64,000 nt of DNA, taken from contig CM060843.1 in NCBI GenBank assembly GCA_030762175.1, positions 27,227,501-27,291,500 on the forward strand, in the 5' to 3' direction. This DNA is from Metallyticus violacea. Lineage: Eukaryota > Arthropoda > Insecta > Mantodea > Metallyticidae. Below the pieces are notes generated by a model. It did no database searches. It was not told where the DNA came from and was given only the letters and a program-made list of their open reading frames with translations. The position numbers and the translations under genes are program-made. Within the stretch, counting starts at the first letter, position 1, and each line of letters opens with the position of its first letter. Positions 13,552 to 25,500 of the stretch are shown one piece after another.

Positions 13552-14215
13552 TTGTAAGAGTCCGCCACGGCTTAGACTTCTTTCCTCAGTCTAAAAGCAG
13601 CAACGAGTTATCTGTTGTCAGGCATTTTTGGAGCTCTTTCGTGGCAACGAGAGGGAAGTTCTGCAAACCATTTTTACAGGATATGAAACCATGGTCATTT
13701 ACTATGGTCCTTGTCCAAAAGAGAATCAATGGAGTAGCAAAAACTGCCGCTAAAGGCCAAGGTCACTCAATCAACCAAGAAGATCATGGCCACAATCTTT
13801 TGGGACTGTGAAGGAATAATCTTCAATGGCTTCAAGGAGAGGAACACCACAGTAAATGGGAAGTACTATGCTGTCTATTGCACCGACTACGTGCTTCCAT
13901 CAAAGAGAAAAGGTGGGGAAAGCTGATTGGTGGTGTGCGCTTATTTCGCGACAACTCGCCTAAGCACAGAGCTCTTGTTGCAAAGGAAACTGTGAAATGT
14001 GGGTTAAAGGAGATCGATCATCCCCCCCTTCATCCAGATATAGCTCACAGTGACTATTTCCTCTTCTCAAAACTCAAGAAAGAATTTTAAGTGTGACGAA
14101 GAAGTGATGGATGCTGTTTAAGCTCATTTCGGAGACAAGAGTTTTGATTATTTTTGAGGGGGGTAATTGAAATGTTAATTCAAAGATGTGAGATGCGTAT
14201 TACAATAAAGGCTAA
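13552..14215 (+). pseudogene. mariner-family transposase, C-terminal part, broken
   Basis: This is a remnant of a cut-and-paste DDD transposase. The reading passes between frames. A first piece in the 13497-13811 frame carries the FPQSKSS...VRHFWSS stretch. A second piece encodes IFWDCEGIIF, which contains the first catalytic Asp. A third (13878-14090) carries FRDNSPKH with the second Asp and PDIAHSDYFLF with the third Asp. Compared with the copy at 50 kb, the HDN box has become RDN and SPDLAPSD has become HPDIAHSD. At least two frameshifts and the missing N-terminal helix-turn-helix half show that it is dead. The spacing of the last two Asp residues fits the mariner DD34D family, allowing for a one-residue deletion. 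Confidence 0.88.
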
Positions 14216-14292
14216 CTATATTGCAAAGTGAAATACAGTTTTTGTCTTATGATACCTATAATATGGTTAGGCCGGAAACCTGTGGACCTATC
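13552..14292 (+). mobile_element. mariner transposon, 5'-truncated copy (M1)
   Basis: This copy aligns throughout with the mariner at 49.69-50.96 kb (opposite orientation) and keeps its 3' end: the terminal repeat at 14265-14292 (GGTTAGGCCGGAAACCTGTG then GACCTATC) is the complement-side partner of the 5' terminal repeat of that copy. The 5' third, encoding the DNA-binding domain and the 5' terminal repeat, is absent. Homology starts abruptly near 13552. It cannot transpose itself. Loss of one terminal repeat also makes it a poor substrate. Confidence 0.9.
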
Positions 14293-16450
14293 CTCTTATG
14301 TCTCAGAGGACGGTACCTTAAATTTCCAACCAAAGCTCCTTCTTGGCAGCTGTTATTATTCAAGACTGACCTAATTATCCATTCAGCCCCCTTCACCTTG
14401 TGTAGATCTAACCATTTCTTCGCCGTTTTTTTATTTGTATTTATTTATTTGTTTGTTTATTTTGCTCGCAACCAAGTTTCCTGGCTATCTACAAGGCATT
14501 TTGCTCTTGGTAAGCACGCCTTACAATTTCAACCCATTGAGCTGCTGTCATTATTCATATCCGCGAGAACGAAGTGAGGAATCCACTGCAACAGTTTTAC
14601 AAAGAATGTTTAGAATGCCTGTGATAAGAATAATGTCTTCTGCTTGTGCATGAACTTCAATGAAAATAGCAGAAATAAAATGTGTGATGAAGTTTCGCAG
14701 GACCAGCTAATGTCTAGATATTACAACCACAACGAAACTTATTCTAAAGCTTTAAGCACACAGCTAATATGCGAGGTGACGCTGACCTCTTATGTAGTAA
14801 CAATTCTTTCCATTAAATTTATAAAGCTGTGGTCTGTGTTTCATGCAATGCACATTTTAATGTGTTGCGCGATATTTCGGTATCAAAGGATATATAAAGA
14901 TTTTAGAGGGTCAGTTTCATTCTTTTGTTGTTTTAGTGTTCGAAGGTTAAATAATAACCAACATGTTTTAATACTTTAAATACTTTAAATTAATTTAATG
15001 CCTATTTTTAAATAGCTGGTGTCTGTTTCCTACAAATCGAATATGTATTGTACTGTTTCAGTCCATTCATAAGAGTTGTAGTACAGTTTTTTGTTTAACC
15101 CTCAAAAAAGTATAAAATAGTTATTGATGGGGCGCCATAACCTTCTCTCTCTTTCTCTCTATCTCTCTCTATATATACTAAATATATATAAATATATATT
15201 TAGTAATTATCAGTTATACTTTCGTATGTTTTATGAATGTTGAAGCAGCAAGTTTGTTTTAACCGCATTTAAGTTTGAAAGCACATTAATAGAAAACTGA
15301 AAAGTAAAGGAAAAAAATTCATAAATAGTGGCATCCTAATTATAAGAGAGAGCTTACATAATAAACATAAAAACGCAGGTAAAAGTGGAGATTCATGAAA
15401 AACTGAAGGCCTTTGGCATTGCGTTTGTTCGCTCGGCCATCACCTCGATAGTAACTTGTTTGTATAGTTAAGATTGTACATTCAATGTATGAGAATTACA
15501 GGTGTATAACTTTTTCCTTGTTTAATTTGATATTCAATACAAATACCCTGTCATTACTTGAACTACAGGCAGTTCCATAAATCTAGAACCATAGAAAAAG
15601 AGTAAAATACAATCACAGGATCTGTTCAAAGTGTTCGTATTTTATTGCATCTAAAGAGAAAGACCAATTTGTAATCCTAATGGCACACTCGTGCACTGAT
15701 TCAAGCCTCTTTAAATTTTGACAGAAAGATATGTAATATGAGTAACCCTATTAGTCCAGACTTATTGGGCACCCTATTAATATAGATTTTCACTTGTTGC
15801 ATGGCATTTAGCATATATTTTGCAAGAAAAAACTGAACAAGGACTTCAAAATCGAAGCCAGAGCCGGCAACATTGACTCTGTGAACTCGTTTGATGTAAT
15901 TTTCATATTCTTCATACTCTCACTCCTGAACAAAACTGTTCCGCAAAATGTGTAAATTTGCTTTCTTGAAAGATATTACCTTAACTACGCCTCTTCCTAG
16001 TACATGTATTCATTGTTAAATAGGATTTAAGGAATAGAACATTTTTCGTTGCAGCATCTCAAATAATTAGTTTACGCTTAAAACTAAAGTGCAGACTAAT
16101 TTATTACCCCTCTCTATGCGCGAAAGAAAGAAGGAAGGAAAGAAAGAAAGAAATAATTCTGGGGGATGAGTTGTTGTTGAGTTACGGAGTTCTAGTTTTC
16201 TTAAACAATGAACTCAAATATTCCTCAATATTTTTCTCGTTTGGTCCCCTCAGGTACGAAAAAGTAATTTTTTGTGTCAGGGTTGGCATATACATAGTTT
16301 TACATCACATTGCTGGGGGAAAGTTTTTGGTTATTTCAAAACGAAGGGAACAGCTAATGATTTAAGGAGAGAATTAGTTACTGTATTCTGATTGGTGACT
16401 GCTAGTATCCCTCCTAAGAGAAGCGTGGGGACCGTTGGAATAAAAAGCTA

Positions 16451-16510
16451 TATTTCGAACTACTAGAACTCTTCTATGGCAAGAAGACAAGTGACAACGA
16501 GTTCGAAATA
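16451..16510. repeat. nested inverted repeat
   Basis: TATTTCGAAC (16451-16460) pairs perfectly with GTTCGAAATA (16501-16510). Inside it, TCTTC and GAAGA form a second short stem around an 8-nt loop. There are no adjacent element signatures. Confidence 0.6.
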
Positions 16511-16620
16511 TTGCGATCTCAAGTGTGACTTTCTCTTAGTGTTTTATCCTTTTCTACTTTTATAATTACTGTTAATTTGTTACATTGCTAATAGTGTTAC
16601 TTTATATTTCTTTTTCATTC

Positions 16621-16624
<4 letters not shown>

Positions 16625-16659
<35 letters not shown>
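16625..16659. repeat. (AT)n microsatellite
   Basis: An uninterrupted AT/TA dinucleotide run of about 35 bases. Confidence 0.9.
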
Positions 16660-16661
<2 letters not shown>

Positions 16662-17414
16662 TTACTTTGCTTTGTTTATAGTGGCGTTCATGGAATAGGG
16701 AGATTATACATACTATATTCAAAGGAACTGGAGGGAATTAACTTGGAGACTTTGCTTACTTTGTAAATGCAGGAATAAAGCTCTTCTATCGCAAATAAGA
16801 TCGTTATATAGTTTTCCCCGGAAAGCTTTTGAACCTCTACTGTTCTAATCTATCTCATTTATGCTCTGCACCGTATTGCAGAAGTTAGAAAGGCTTATTT
16901 CAAATATCGATATTTTTCTAAAGCCTCCCTGCATAGTTCTGCTTTCGTCAAAAGTTACTATTTGTCGTTAATACCCAGGCCGGGATAGTAGCTCGAGAAA
17001 CTTGGTTGAAGGCAGTATTTTATAAAAATTTAATGATCATTTCAGAAAAATATAAATAAATAAATGTAAATTCAAAAATAATTAACGACGCAAAACGTGT
17101 ATCTTAACAAACTTCAAAAGTTTTGTTCGTAGCCGATATATCTGAAAACTTAGAAACCAATGAATTGTTTTGCAGCAACGAATAAATTGTGGAAAGTTCC
17201 AGGTAGAGTAGACAAGTTCGTAAACATGCTGAAAACATTCTACCAAAATCTAAGATGTGAAAGACTACATTTACAGTGATGTTTTAAGTGTAAGCAAAAT
17301 TCTCACCTGTTTTGCTGATTTCAGTTTATTTTTGTCTGTATTCACAGCTGAGCTCAGTGCTAAGGTCACGCCAGTTGCCTCTCATAATAATAGTTTCCGA
17401 GCTGACAGCTGTAC

Positions 17415-17712
17415 ACGTTTATTTGGTTCATTTATGGCTGATGTTTAACATTTGAGGTCATCAAGCGTCCCATTCAATACAGGGCGTGAAACGGCCGACA
17501 ATTTTGCTCAGAGGCCTCTTCTTTCAGGCTTGCAGTTCTTTTTAGTGTCGTAAATGTATTACAAGTATCACCCACGGCATTACTTCCCTTCCACAGGAAG
17601 CCATACTTAAAAATGTTTATGGCAGAAAAATTCCATCGACCCTGCCTGGATTGAACCCGCGATCTTAGGTTTAGAAGGCAAGTATGGTGACCACTACACC
17701 ACCAGGATCGAC
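17415..17712 (-). mobile_element. SINE family B, full-length copy (B1)
   Basis: On the minus strand the element starts with a tRNA-like head: CTGGTGGTGTAGTGGT (A-box region) and CGGGTTCAATCC (B-box consensus). The body is shared with the copy at 55.8-56.07 kb, including GCCTGAAAGAAGAGGCCTCT and GGCCGTTTCACGCCCTG. A 9-base direct repeat, CAGCTGTAC, lies at both edges (17406-17414 and 17713-17721) and is consistent with an eroded target-site duplication. It is a non-coding retroposon transcribed by polymerase III and mobilised by a LINE. Confidence 0.88.
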
Positions 17713-17770
17713 CAGCTGTACGTGGTGTAATATCTTTGTGATATTAAAGACAATTGTTATTAATATTGCG

Positions 17771-17796
17771 ATATTAATATTAATTAATATTAATAT
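17771..17796. repeat. perfect 26-bp AT palindrome
   Basis: The ATATTAATATTAATT block reads identically on both strands over 26 bases. It sits about 50 bases from the head of SINE B1. It could extrude as a cruciform and is composed of TAATAT-like units. Confidence 0.8.
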
Positions 17797-17800
17797 TAAT

Positions 17801-17833
17801 ATCACCAACGTTATTAATTATAGTGTTGGTGAT
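17801..17833. repeat. 9-bp-stem hairpin
   Basis: ATCACCAAC (17801-17809) is complementary to GTTGGTGAT (17825-17833) around a 15-nt AT-rich loop, immediately after the AT palindrome. Confidence 0.7.
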
Positions 17834-20800
17834 CTAAATTTTACTCTAAAGCATTGATTGTATTGAATGCTTACCACTAGAGCACTAATTTTGTGTACGA
17901 TACTTATGCAATAGCATGTAGGAAGCTGTGTAGGCAGTAATTGGAATATTTATAGAGCACAACTGTTTACCAACGAATGCAATTTTTTTTAAAAAAAAAA
18001 GAGATAAAAATATAAAGAGTCAATTTAGACGGACACTTTTTGAACAACTCCTTTAACACACGTTGTTATTTATTATGAAATAGAACTAATGTAGGGTACA
18101 GACTATTACTGTTCGAAGTTGTGCGAGTAGGAAGGTGAAAGAAACTTGTCCATTGGTAGAGCCGGCTACTGGCGCGAAATTGCTCCGCGCGGTTTGCGTT
18201 CAGTTGCGGATACAGGCCAAAAAATACGCTTTGTATGTGCCAGATTTATCATTAGAAGTTGAATAAAGTTTCGCGGTAAATAAACTATTTTTTTCCTATA
18301 AATATCACACTTTCGGAATGGCACATCTTGAAAACATCTTGTAATATGTGGATAATATAAAGAATAAGTAATGCGACCAATATGGAAACAATAACATGTT
18401 AAATTTTTTAATGTGTTTTAGTTTGAACATATTATAAAAAGATCAGAAAATTCATTAATTAATTATTTATATAGAATTCTTCAACGTGGTTATACAGTAC
18501 GACAATCTGTTTTATTTTAAACTGATTATTATACACCTGTTACATCCTTAAAATGCAGTTTTTATTTGCTTAACGTCAGATGTGGTGTGACTATACATAT
18601 TTTAATAAATATTATATTTAATAATTAATATGTCTGGTAGGCTGAGACCAAATGAATCTGTTAAGAGAATGCGTTTTGATTTTTTTAATCAATTATCAAT
18701 AGAGTTTTATTGCTAATTTTTTTACGTTATCACTATATCAACCATATATTGCGCCAAAGTTCACAGCAACTTCGACATGTACAGTCCAAGCATAGTTGTA
18801 AATAATTGCATGCTTGTAGCCCGACACAATTTGAATAGTTCCAGTGACAGAATTTTCATTCCGTGAGTGCTCTTCTCAGCTCAGGAATTGTTTCTGTTTG
18901 TGGCTCCTTTCAGTTGTATGTTTACTCAAAGCATTCCAAGCAAAGTTTACTGAGTTGATATAAGAGGATATTGCATGTCAGTACTTTGCCTTAGCCTTGT
19001 AGTTGTAATTTAGAAATTCCGTTGATCATGACGCCGACTCGTACAGTAACTCCCGCAGTTTTTATCACTTTCCATAACATTCTCTGGGTGGTACCGTGTA
19101 CGATAATTCAGATGTTTACACGCCAGACTGAATCTGTTTTCTTCTGCAAACAACATCCCGTGCCTTTCTGTACATATCTTAAGACTATGCTTTGGTACTA
19201 GAAACAAAGCTGCTTGTACTCTCACTTCAAAAGCGTGTAATAACAGGTTGATGTGTATCGAGTCCTGTCCATTAAACTGTCTTACCACTGCACTTAACGA
19301 CCTCCTACAGTACTACAGACATTTTCAATTTCCTGGTTCCTTGATTACAATCGTGGAGAAAGAAGAAGAAGAAAAAACGCTGTGATTGATTCTGGATTTC
19401 TTTGTAACGTATGCTATTCTTGCATTTTGTCGTAAGCGGTTGAAGCGGTTTAATATATTCCGCCTGAGTGCCCCGGGTTGGGCAGCAAATTTGAAGCAGT
19501 TTGGTTTGTGCCAGCCCTACTTTGAGCGCCAATTTTGTGTGTGGGAACAGGTTGATCCCTAATTATGAAGCGATTTTGTTGCTGATCGCCATATTTTGTA
19601 GCGACGTATTAATAATCCATTGTTGATCGCTTTGGTGTTGTTACCCACGCTTCATGACAGCAACATCTCAGGGTTTTGTTCCGCTATTTTGTGACCCGTG
19701 CTCAACAGGACTCAAAGAGGATATCGTATATGTAAATAATTATACGAGTGAAGATAACATATATAGTAATTTATTATTCGTAAGATTTTTCGAATCTCCT
19801 GATGTTCTGAGTACAATAGAACCATGTTATGCCGAATCTAAATTTAGATTCTGCGATTTCCAAGGAAACGAACAGAATTTGATTATCTGACTCTCTGAAT
19901 TGAAATCCTGCACTGATGAACTGAACTAATCCTCTGATTATTTCAACTGATGTCAACTGCTTATTTAAAATGAACTTCTGGTGTATCGGAACTGAGTGTC
20001 CCCGCATAATACACAATTTTGAGTGCCCCAGCCGAGCAAACACCTCCTTACATATTCGATTCAAATTACATAAATGTTGGCTTTACCAAGCCACGGGGGA
20101 CACACAAGCCGTACAAGTCTCGCGCCTTGTTAAATATTCAAAATATACATCAACTACTGTCTATTCAAATTCACCTGTCAAGGCATGCCACCCGCTACTA
20201 TTTGAAAGTTTTAAACACTTATTTACATTGGTTGGTTTAAAGTTAACTGTACAACCGACTGGTGAGTTTATTGACCTAATGTATCTGAGAGCCTGGACTT
20301 AGTTAACCCTAGCCAATGGATGATCTTTTAAGAAGTGGCATGCACCTGTCCCTTCCCTATGTATAGTGGTTTATCGTTTCTGATTGGGCTACCATAGACA
20401 TTTACACCAGGGAACTTTCGCTTTTCACGACATACAATTTAATATATTAAAGTTATACACATATCTTTTCATAATACCTACATTACTAATTAAAGTGCAT
20501 CAAATATGTTGATTAGGCTTATAACAAACATATCATATTTATATTTCAGTGGGGGTGGGCCGTATGGACTCTTTCAATGTCTTCAACGACAGTGCATTGT
20601 TCTTATACAAAACCTTGATAAGCCAACAACAATACTGATTACTACACATTACCAGTGTATAAACAGGCGTGTGCCTATTGATTAAGTAAAAAATTCTGTT
20701 TCTCGACTAAAAGCTAGATTTTCAAAAGAAGTATAATGTGCAACCACCTTGACCATTTTTTAGCAAATATCTATTTAGCTCTTAATTTAGACTACAGTAC

Positions 20801-21423
20801 ACAATTATAAGTGTTAGTTCATTTACTTTAGGGCGCTTATACATACATTATCCGAGTCAAAACTACTGCATGTGACCTTCTAAGGCTGAATGGCACCAGC
20901 GAATCACAGGCTTGCGACGATGCCTAGTCAGTACATTTTCTCGTGCCTACTAAATACAAATAGTTTGTTGCCAGCTTCAATTGCTGGTTAAATTAAATAA
21001 ACTTGAATTTGCAAGAATCGTACTTTTAGATTGAAACGTTCCCTTTTTATAAATGGATTTATTATTAACGTATTTGCTTCGAACAACACAAAACGGATCT
21101 ACCTAAGACAAAGAGCAGAACAGCTGCTATTTAGCGTTTGTAGATAATCATGGTTATCGCTCTATGTCATTGCATTTGCTTTGGAAGGGGAACAGGTCAC
21201 ATTTGCTCCTGGAATTTACTGTAACTGATGCCCCACAACTGCTCGCTGTATCACAAGGCGATGATATGCTACCCTCGTCCCTCTCATTCATGCTATCTCT
21301 TTCCAGCACGACCCAACTATATGGCTGCGTTACAATGCGCTTCTGCTGGCATTATGCAGGAGATTTGAAGCGGTTAATAGGTATTGTTGCAGTTCTGCCT
21401 ACCATCACAAATAATATCTTCAA
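17834..21423. other. no supported gene
   Basis: AT-rich sequence with several open frames of 60-110 codons on both strands (19010-20302). These overlap in opposite orientations and show no motif or consistent splice sites. A small GC-rich spot near 18150-18220 (GGCGCGAAATTGCTCCGCGC) is unexplained. The plus-strand frame at 19970-20302 (110 codons) is the longest, and I do not recognise it. Confidence 0.5.
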
Positions 21424-21565
21424 GGGTGGCCGAGGTCGTTAAGGCACAGACTGGTGAGCAGGAAGTCTGGGGATCGATTCTTGCCAAGACCGTCCTCCCT
21501 TACTCAGTTTTTTTCCATGTTTTACTCAGTCCTCATTCATAAATAAGAATACCATGGAGGTATAT
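21424..21565 (+). mobile_element. SINE family A, 3'-truncated (copy A3)
   Basis: The class II tRNA-like head is clear: GTGGCCGAGGTCGTTAAGGC followed by GTCTGGGGATCGATTCTTGC (degenerate B box). Then come ACCGTCCTCCCTTACTCAG and CTCAGTCCTCATTCATAAAT from the family body. The usual 3' end (ACGGGCGTTAAACACCATTC) is missing, and the element runs straight into the trinucleotide-rich array that follows. Confidence 0.85.
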
Positions 21566-21569
21566 AACT

Positions 21570-21862
21570 ATTGCCATCTCTACTACTGATTGCTATTACT
21601 ACTACAACCACTTCTATTATCACTGCCATTACCATTATTATCATTTCTATCAGTTCTACTACTGATTCTACTATCTACTAATAATACTATTACTTTTACC
21701 ATCACTACCACTGCTGTACATACTACTACTATTACCACCACTACTATTACTACTACTACTATTACTACTACTACTACTACTACTGCTATTACTACTACTA
21801 TTACTACTGCTGCTGCTACTGTTATTATTACTATCTGCTACTACTATCACTACTATCACCAA
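21570..21862. repeat. imperfect TAC/ATT trinucleotide array
   Basis: About 290 bases are dominated by ACT/TAC, ATT and related trinucleotides, densest from about 21715 to 21862. The frames it keeps open (21590-21889 plus, rich in Thr; 21671-21862 minus, rich in Ser and Asn) are by-products of the repeat, not genes. Confidence 0.9.
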
Positions 21863-23469
21863 TTCCTTCTCATTATAAGTGTTACCTGATATTCTATCAG
21901 CGATATGTTATTTTTTCCTTCTGCATAAATTTGAATATTTCAATTTAATTTCAATACAATTATCTCTTGTTTTAACTAACATCGTCTACTTATCCTTTGT
22001 AATAATCATATAAAAATTTCGTTTGTCTTATTTTCTTCACCTACATTTGTATACATGTTTAAAATGTTATTGGTTTATATTTTGTAGTAGACTTTAATTT
22101 TTAGGTCATGCTAAGTTTCTAATAAACTTTACTTGCTTATTTTATATTGAATATTAATTTAAAATCCATTATAAATATATTCACAATCTTGTGAAATTTA
22201 TAAGTTTGAGGAATATATTTTTATTTTAACTAAAAAGTTAAACTTTCTACTATAAATGGATTTCTGGCTCTTAATAAATTTACAGATTTCAGCTGACTAT
22301 GTATTTTCACTATATTAAGCAAACTTTGAATGCCATAGAGATTCTACAATGATGTTTGTAAGGTACAGTGGAATTTGAATTTCTTTTAAATAACTATATA
22401 TAGGTAATTACCGAATATCTAAGAACCTTACATAGGGTCTGTCACAGAAGAGGCGCTAGAGACAACGATGGGTTGGCTAATGGTAGGTACCAAGAAATAT
22501 GTAATGGAGGAACATGCAAAATATAGTTGCAGTGAGGAGAATTTTCAGTGATAAGCATCGTGAATTTCGCAAAAAACAAACAAACAAAAACAAAGAAGAG
22601 ACAGTTATTAATTTATTTCTTCTAGAGTCATTTCTTTACTGATATTAGAAACTATTTTCAACATAGCTGTACATATCTCTTATCTTTTTATTTTATTTAC
22701 AATTTCATCTGCCGAATGGGGCGACTTGTTTACTGCACAGCATTACTGTACGTTTCCGAGCAACCTTAAACATGACCAATTATTTGCTTGATTTAGGTTT
22801 TTATATAAGAAAATTAAGAAATTTGTTAATGGTTGTAAGAACATTAGTTCTCTTATGTCAAATAGGCATATTCATTACCAAAACGGTTAGTTCTCCCTTT
22901 GCCAGTAATTAACGCTACCTAAATGACTAGATGTTAGCTGCACCTAAAATTGCGCAAGAGCAGGCTATAAATAACGCGTTGGTATTTCCAATTTGAAACT
23001 TGTGTCAAACAATAATAAAGATTAATGTTGGATTTCACATTTAGAGTCAAGAACAGCAATACATTGTATTACTAGTTCCATTATGCAAAGGGAAAATAAT
23101 AGTAAAAAGTTTCGAAATTATTAAGAACGTTGATGCTAAGCACATCATGGTTGAAAACTCTATTCACTTAGATGATTGTTAATCTGTTCTAATACTTTTA
23201 TTTATAAATTTAAACTGCTCATTTAATGAAACACTCCGGTGTTCCTCAAATACGATTAAAATGCAATATAATTGTGTTATACATAAAATTATTGTTAGCA
23301 TTTTTACATAAGTAAGTTTCGTTTAATTTCTTTCCCAGACATTATATAAAATACGAAAATACAAGTAGAAGATATAAAAAAAAAAGTAACCAAATTTGAC
23401 GAAAAATAAATAGGTATTTTTCATAAAATTATGTAGTGATAAGTTGCATAGTATCGACCATGAGAAATG

Positions 23470-23511
<42 letters not shown>

Positions 23512-25015
23512 CACTAACGTGTGTAACAATAGTACCTTTTTCAATGACAAATACATAATTTTTCTTTTTCTTTTACACATTTATAACTCTTGAGAAAGCG
23601 GCAAGTCATGGGTTGAGTTGAGTAGCCTTACTTGCATATGCATGCATTTATTGCATGTTTCTTACTATTTATAGACATATATAATAAGAACTTGAGAAGC
23701 AGAAATGCATAAAACACTTGTAATAACAGACACATATATCACCATTTTCGAACCGGTTGTGTTCTTTTTTAAAGCCAGAAGACAAATTCTTGTTATTTTA
23801 GTTACATTCTTCCAAGAGCTACTTTATTTTCATATTTAATATACATAAGCCGTGATACATTGTTAAGTGCAGCGATTAAATAATTCTTTACTTTATTTGA
23901 CTGCAGTTAGCTTATAGGCCTGATAAGTTCAGTTGTATATCGTTAAATAAATTATTTACCAATATTATATTGTTTGTACCAATATAATCCATCATGACAT
24001 AAAATTGTAACGAAGGTTTTTGTTTGTGCCGCAAGAACCTACTTAAACAATTAGTTAATTATTTATCTTTGATAATACATTTCTAGTTAATGGCATTAAT
24101 CCATTTTTGATCACTGGAGTCACCATGACATCTACAAAACGCAAGCATGTACTTCTCAGGCCTTGAGTTATAGAGGGAAATTTGTATGTAACATTGCAAA
24201 CTTTTTAATAATATTAACAAAAGTTTTAAAATGAAAGAAGAAAGTTTGACACGAAATGATCAAAACTATGGTAGCCGAAGGAATATCACATAATGATAGT
24301 GCATAAGGGAACAAATAGGAATAGTGAACATGTTGCACAGATATGCTCTCAATATATTGTAAAGTTTTGCAGGGTGAAACAACTTTCTCGAATCTGACAA
24401 TTTTAATGAGTAGACTATAGAAAATAATATTTCTAACCCTCATTAAAATAAATCGCAAAGAACTGATTGTTGGAAGAATAGGAATCCGTAACTCAGGTAG
24501 AACTTTTCAAGGATTCAAATACTTTAAGCAAGAGTGAGGGGCTAAAAACAAACTATTGAGAAATATGTTCATACAACAGTATATTGAACTGAATTCAGAT
24601 TAGCTTATATTATTTAAAATAACAAAATGTCAACAAAATAAAGTAAGATTTTATTGGAAACTTTTTACATCCTGTGGTTTCATTTCAGGATGCTGCAATA
24701 TTTGTAACATGACCAAAGGAACTTGCACTCGTCGTTGCATTATGTGCAAGTAAGGTAACAGGATATCGGGGATATTCCTGAATTCAGGAAAAAAAAATGC
24801 ACACTCTGATCTATAAGGTGATTGACTTTGGCATATGCTTTCCAAGAGATAGTATATATTTACAAAAGAACGTTTCTCAAGATCTTCCTCGCCAACACTT
24901 GGCTTCACATGAGTCATGTTCAGGTAATCTATTATTTGTTTCTATTGATTATCTAGGTTGCTGACACGCCTAAGCTTTCACTAAAGGTCATATTCCGCAT
25001 TTTCCACTTATTACT
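21863..25015. other. AT-rich DNA, no gene
   Basis: No coding or RNA gene is supported. Open frames at 24168-24458 and 24651-24917 (minus) are short and unrecognised. The region holds one AT microsatellite, listed separately. Confidence 0.55.
23470..23510. repeat. (TA)n microsatellite
   Basis: Twenty uninterrupted TA units with one extra T, flanked by GTTAT and ATAAC. The whole run is nearly self-complementary. Confidence 0.93.
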
Positions 25016-25032
25016 TATATATATATATATCC

Positions 25033-25100
<68 letters not shown>
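25016..25100. repeat. (AT)n then (ATT)n microsatellites
   Basis: A short AT run (25016-25030), then CCC, then about 22 uninterrupted ATT units (25034-25100). The same motif in the opposite orientation occurs at 37.22 and 63.83 kb. Confidence 0.93.
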
Positions 25101-25102
<2 letters not shown>

Positions 25103-25500
25103 ATGATGGGGATCCTTACTTTATATAGAGTCATGAATCCGTCTCATCTCCTAATTTCCTCCGTTCAGCACATGAAAAATCCAAGTTAAGCCTTGAACGT
25201 TAATTTTTGTTGTTTAGAGCCATGTAGGAATTTCAGTTGTACATCACATCACTGCTGTCCGTTCATCCCCTAAGGGGCGGGGAGATAACAAATGGGATGG
25301 GAAGATAATGAAAGGGGTGGAATAGCCCATGTCCTCCTATTTCAATGAAGCTTGATGTCTGTTTTTTTAATACAGCACACGAAAATGTCATTACACTAGC
25401 ATTCTTGATTCCAACCCCCTTTAAAACCAAATACTATACCGTACACTAGGATGTTTTTGTAATGTTCGTTTATTTAATTTTGTTACGTTGCTGTGCTATA

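Larger units (their letters stand above)
14293..17405. other. AT-rich DNA with microsatellites, no gene
   Basis: Nothing coding is supported. Visible simple repeats are a TTTA/TTTG stretch (about 14427-14462), a CT-rich then AT-rich run (about 15141-15200), a GAAA/GGAA run (about 16120-16153) and an AT dinucleotide run (about 16625-16659). A nested hairpin is listed separately at 16451-16510. Confidence 0.6.

Noticed and set aside
21590..21889. Thr-rich and Ser/Asn-rich open frames
   Set aside because: They are translations of a trinucleotide microsatellite array.
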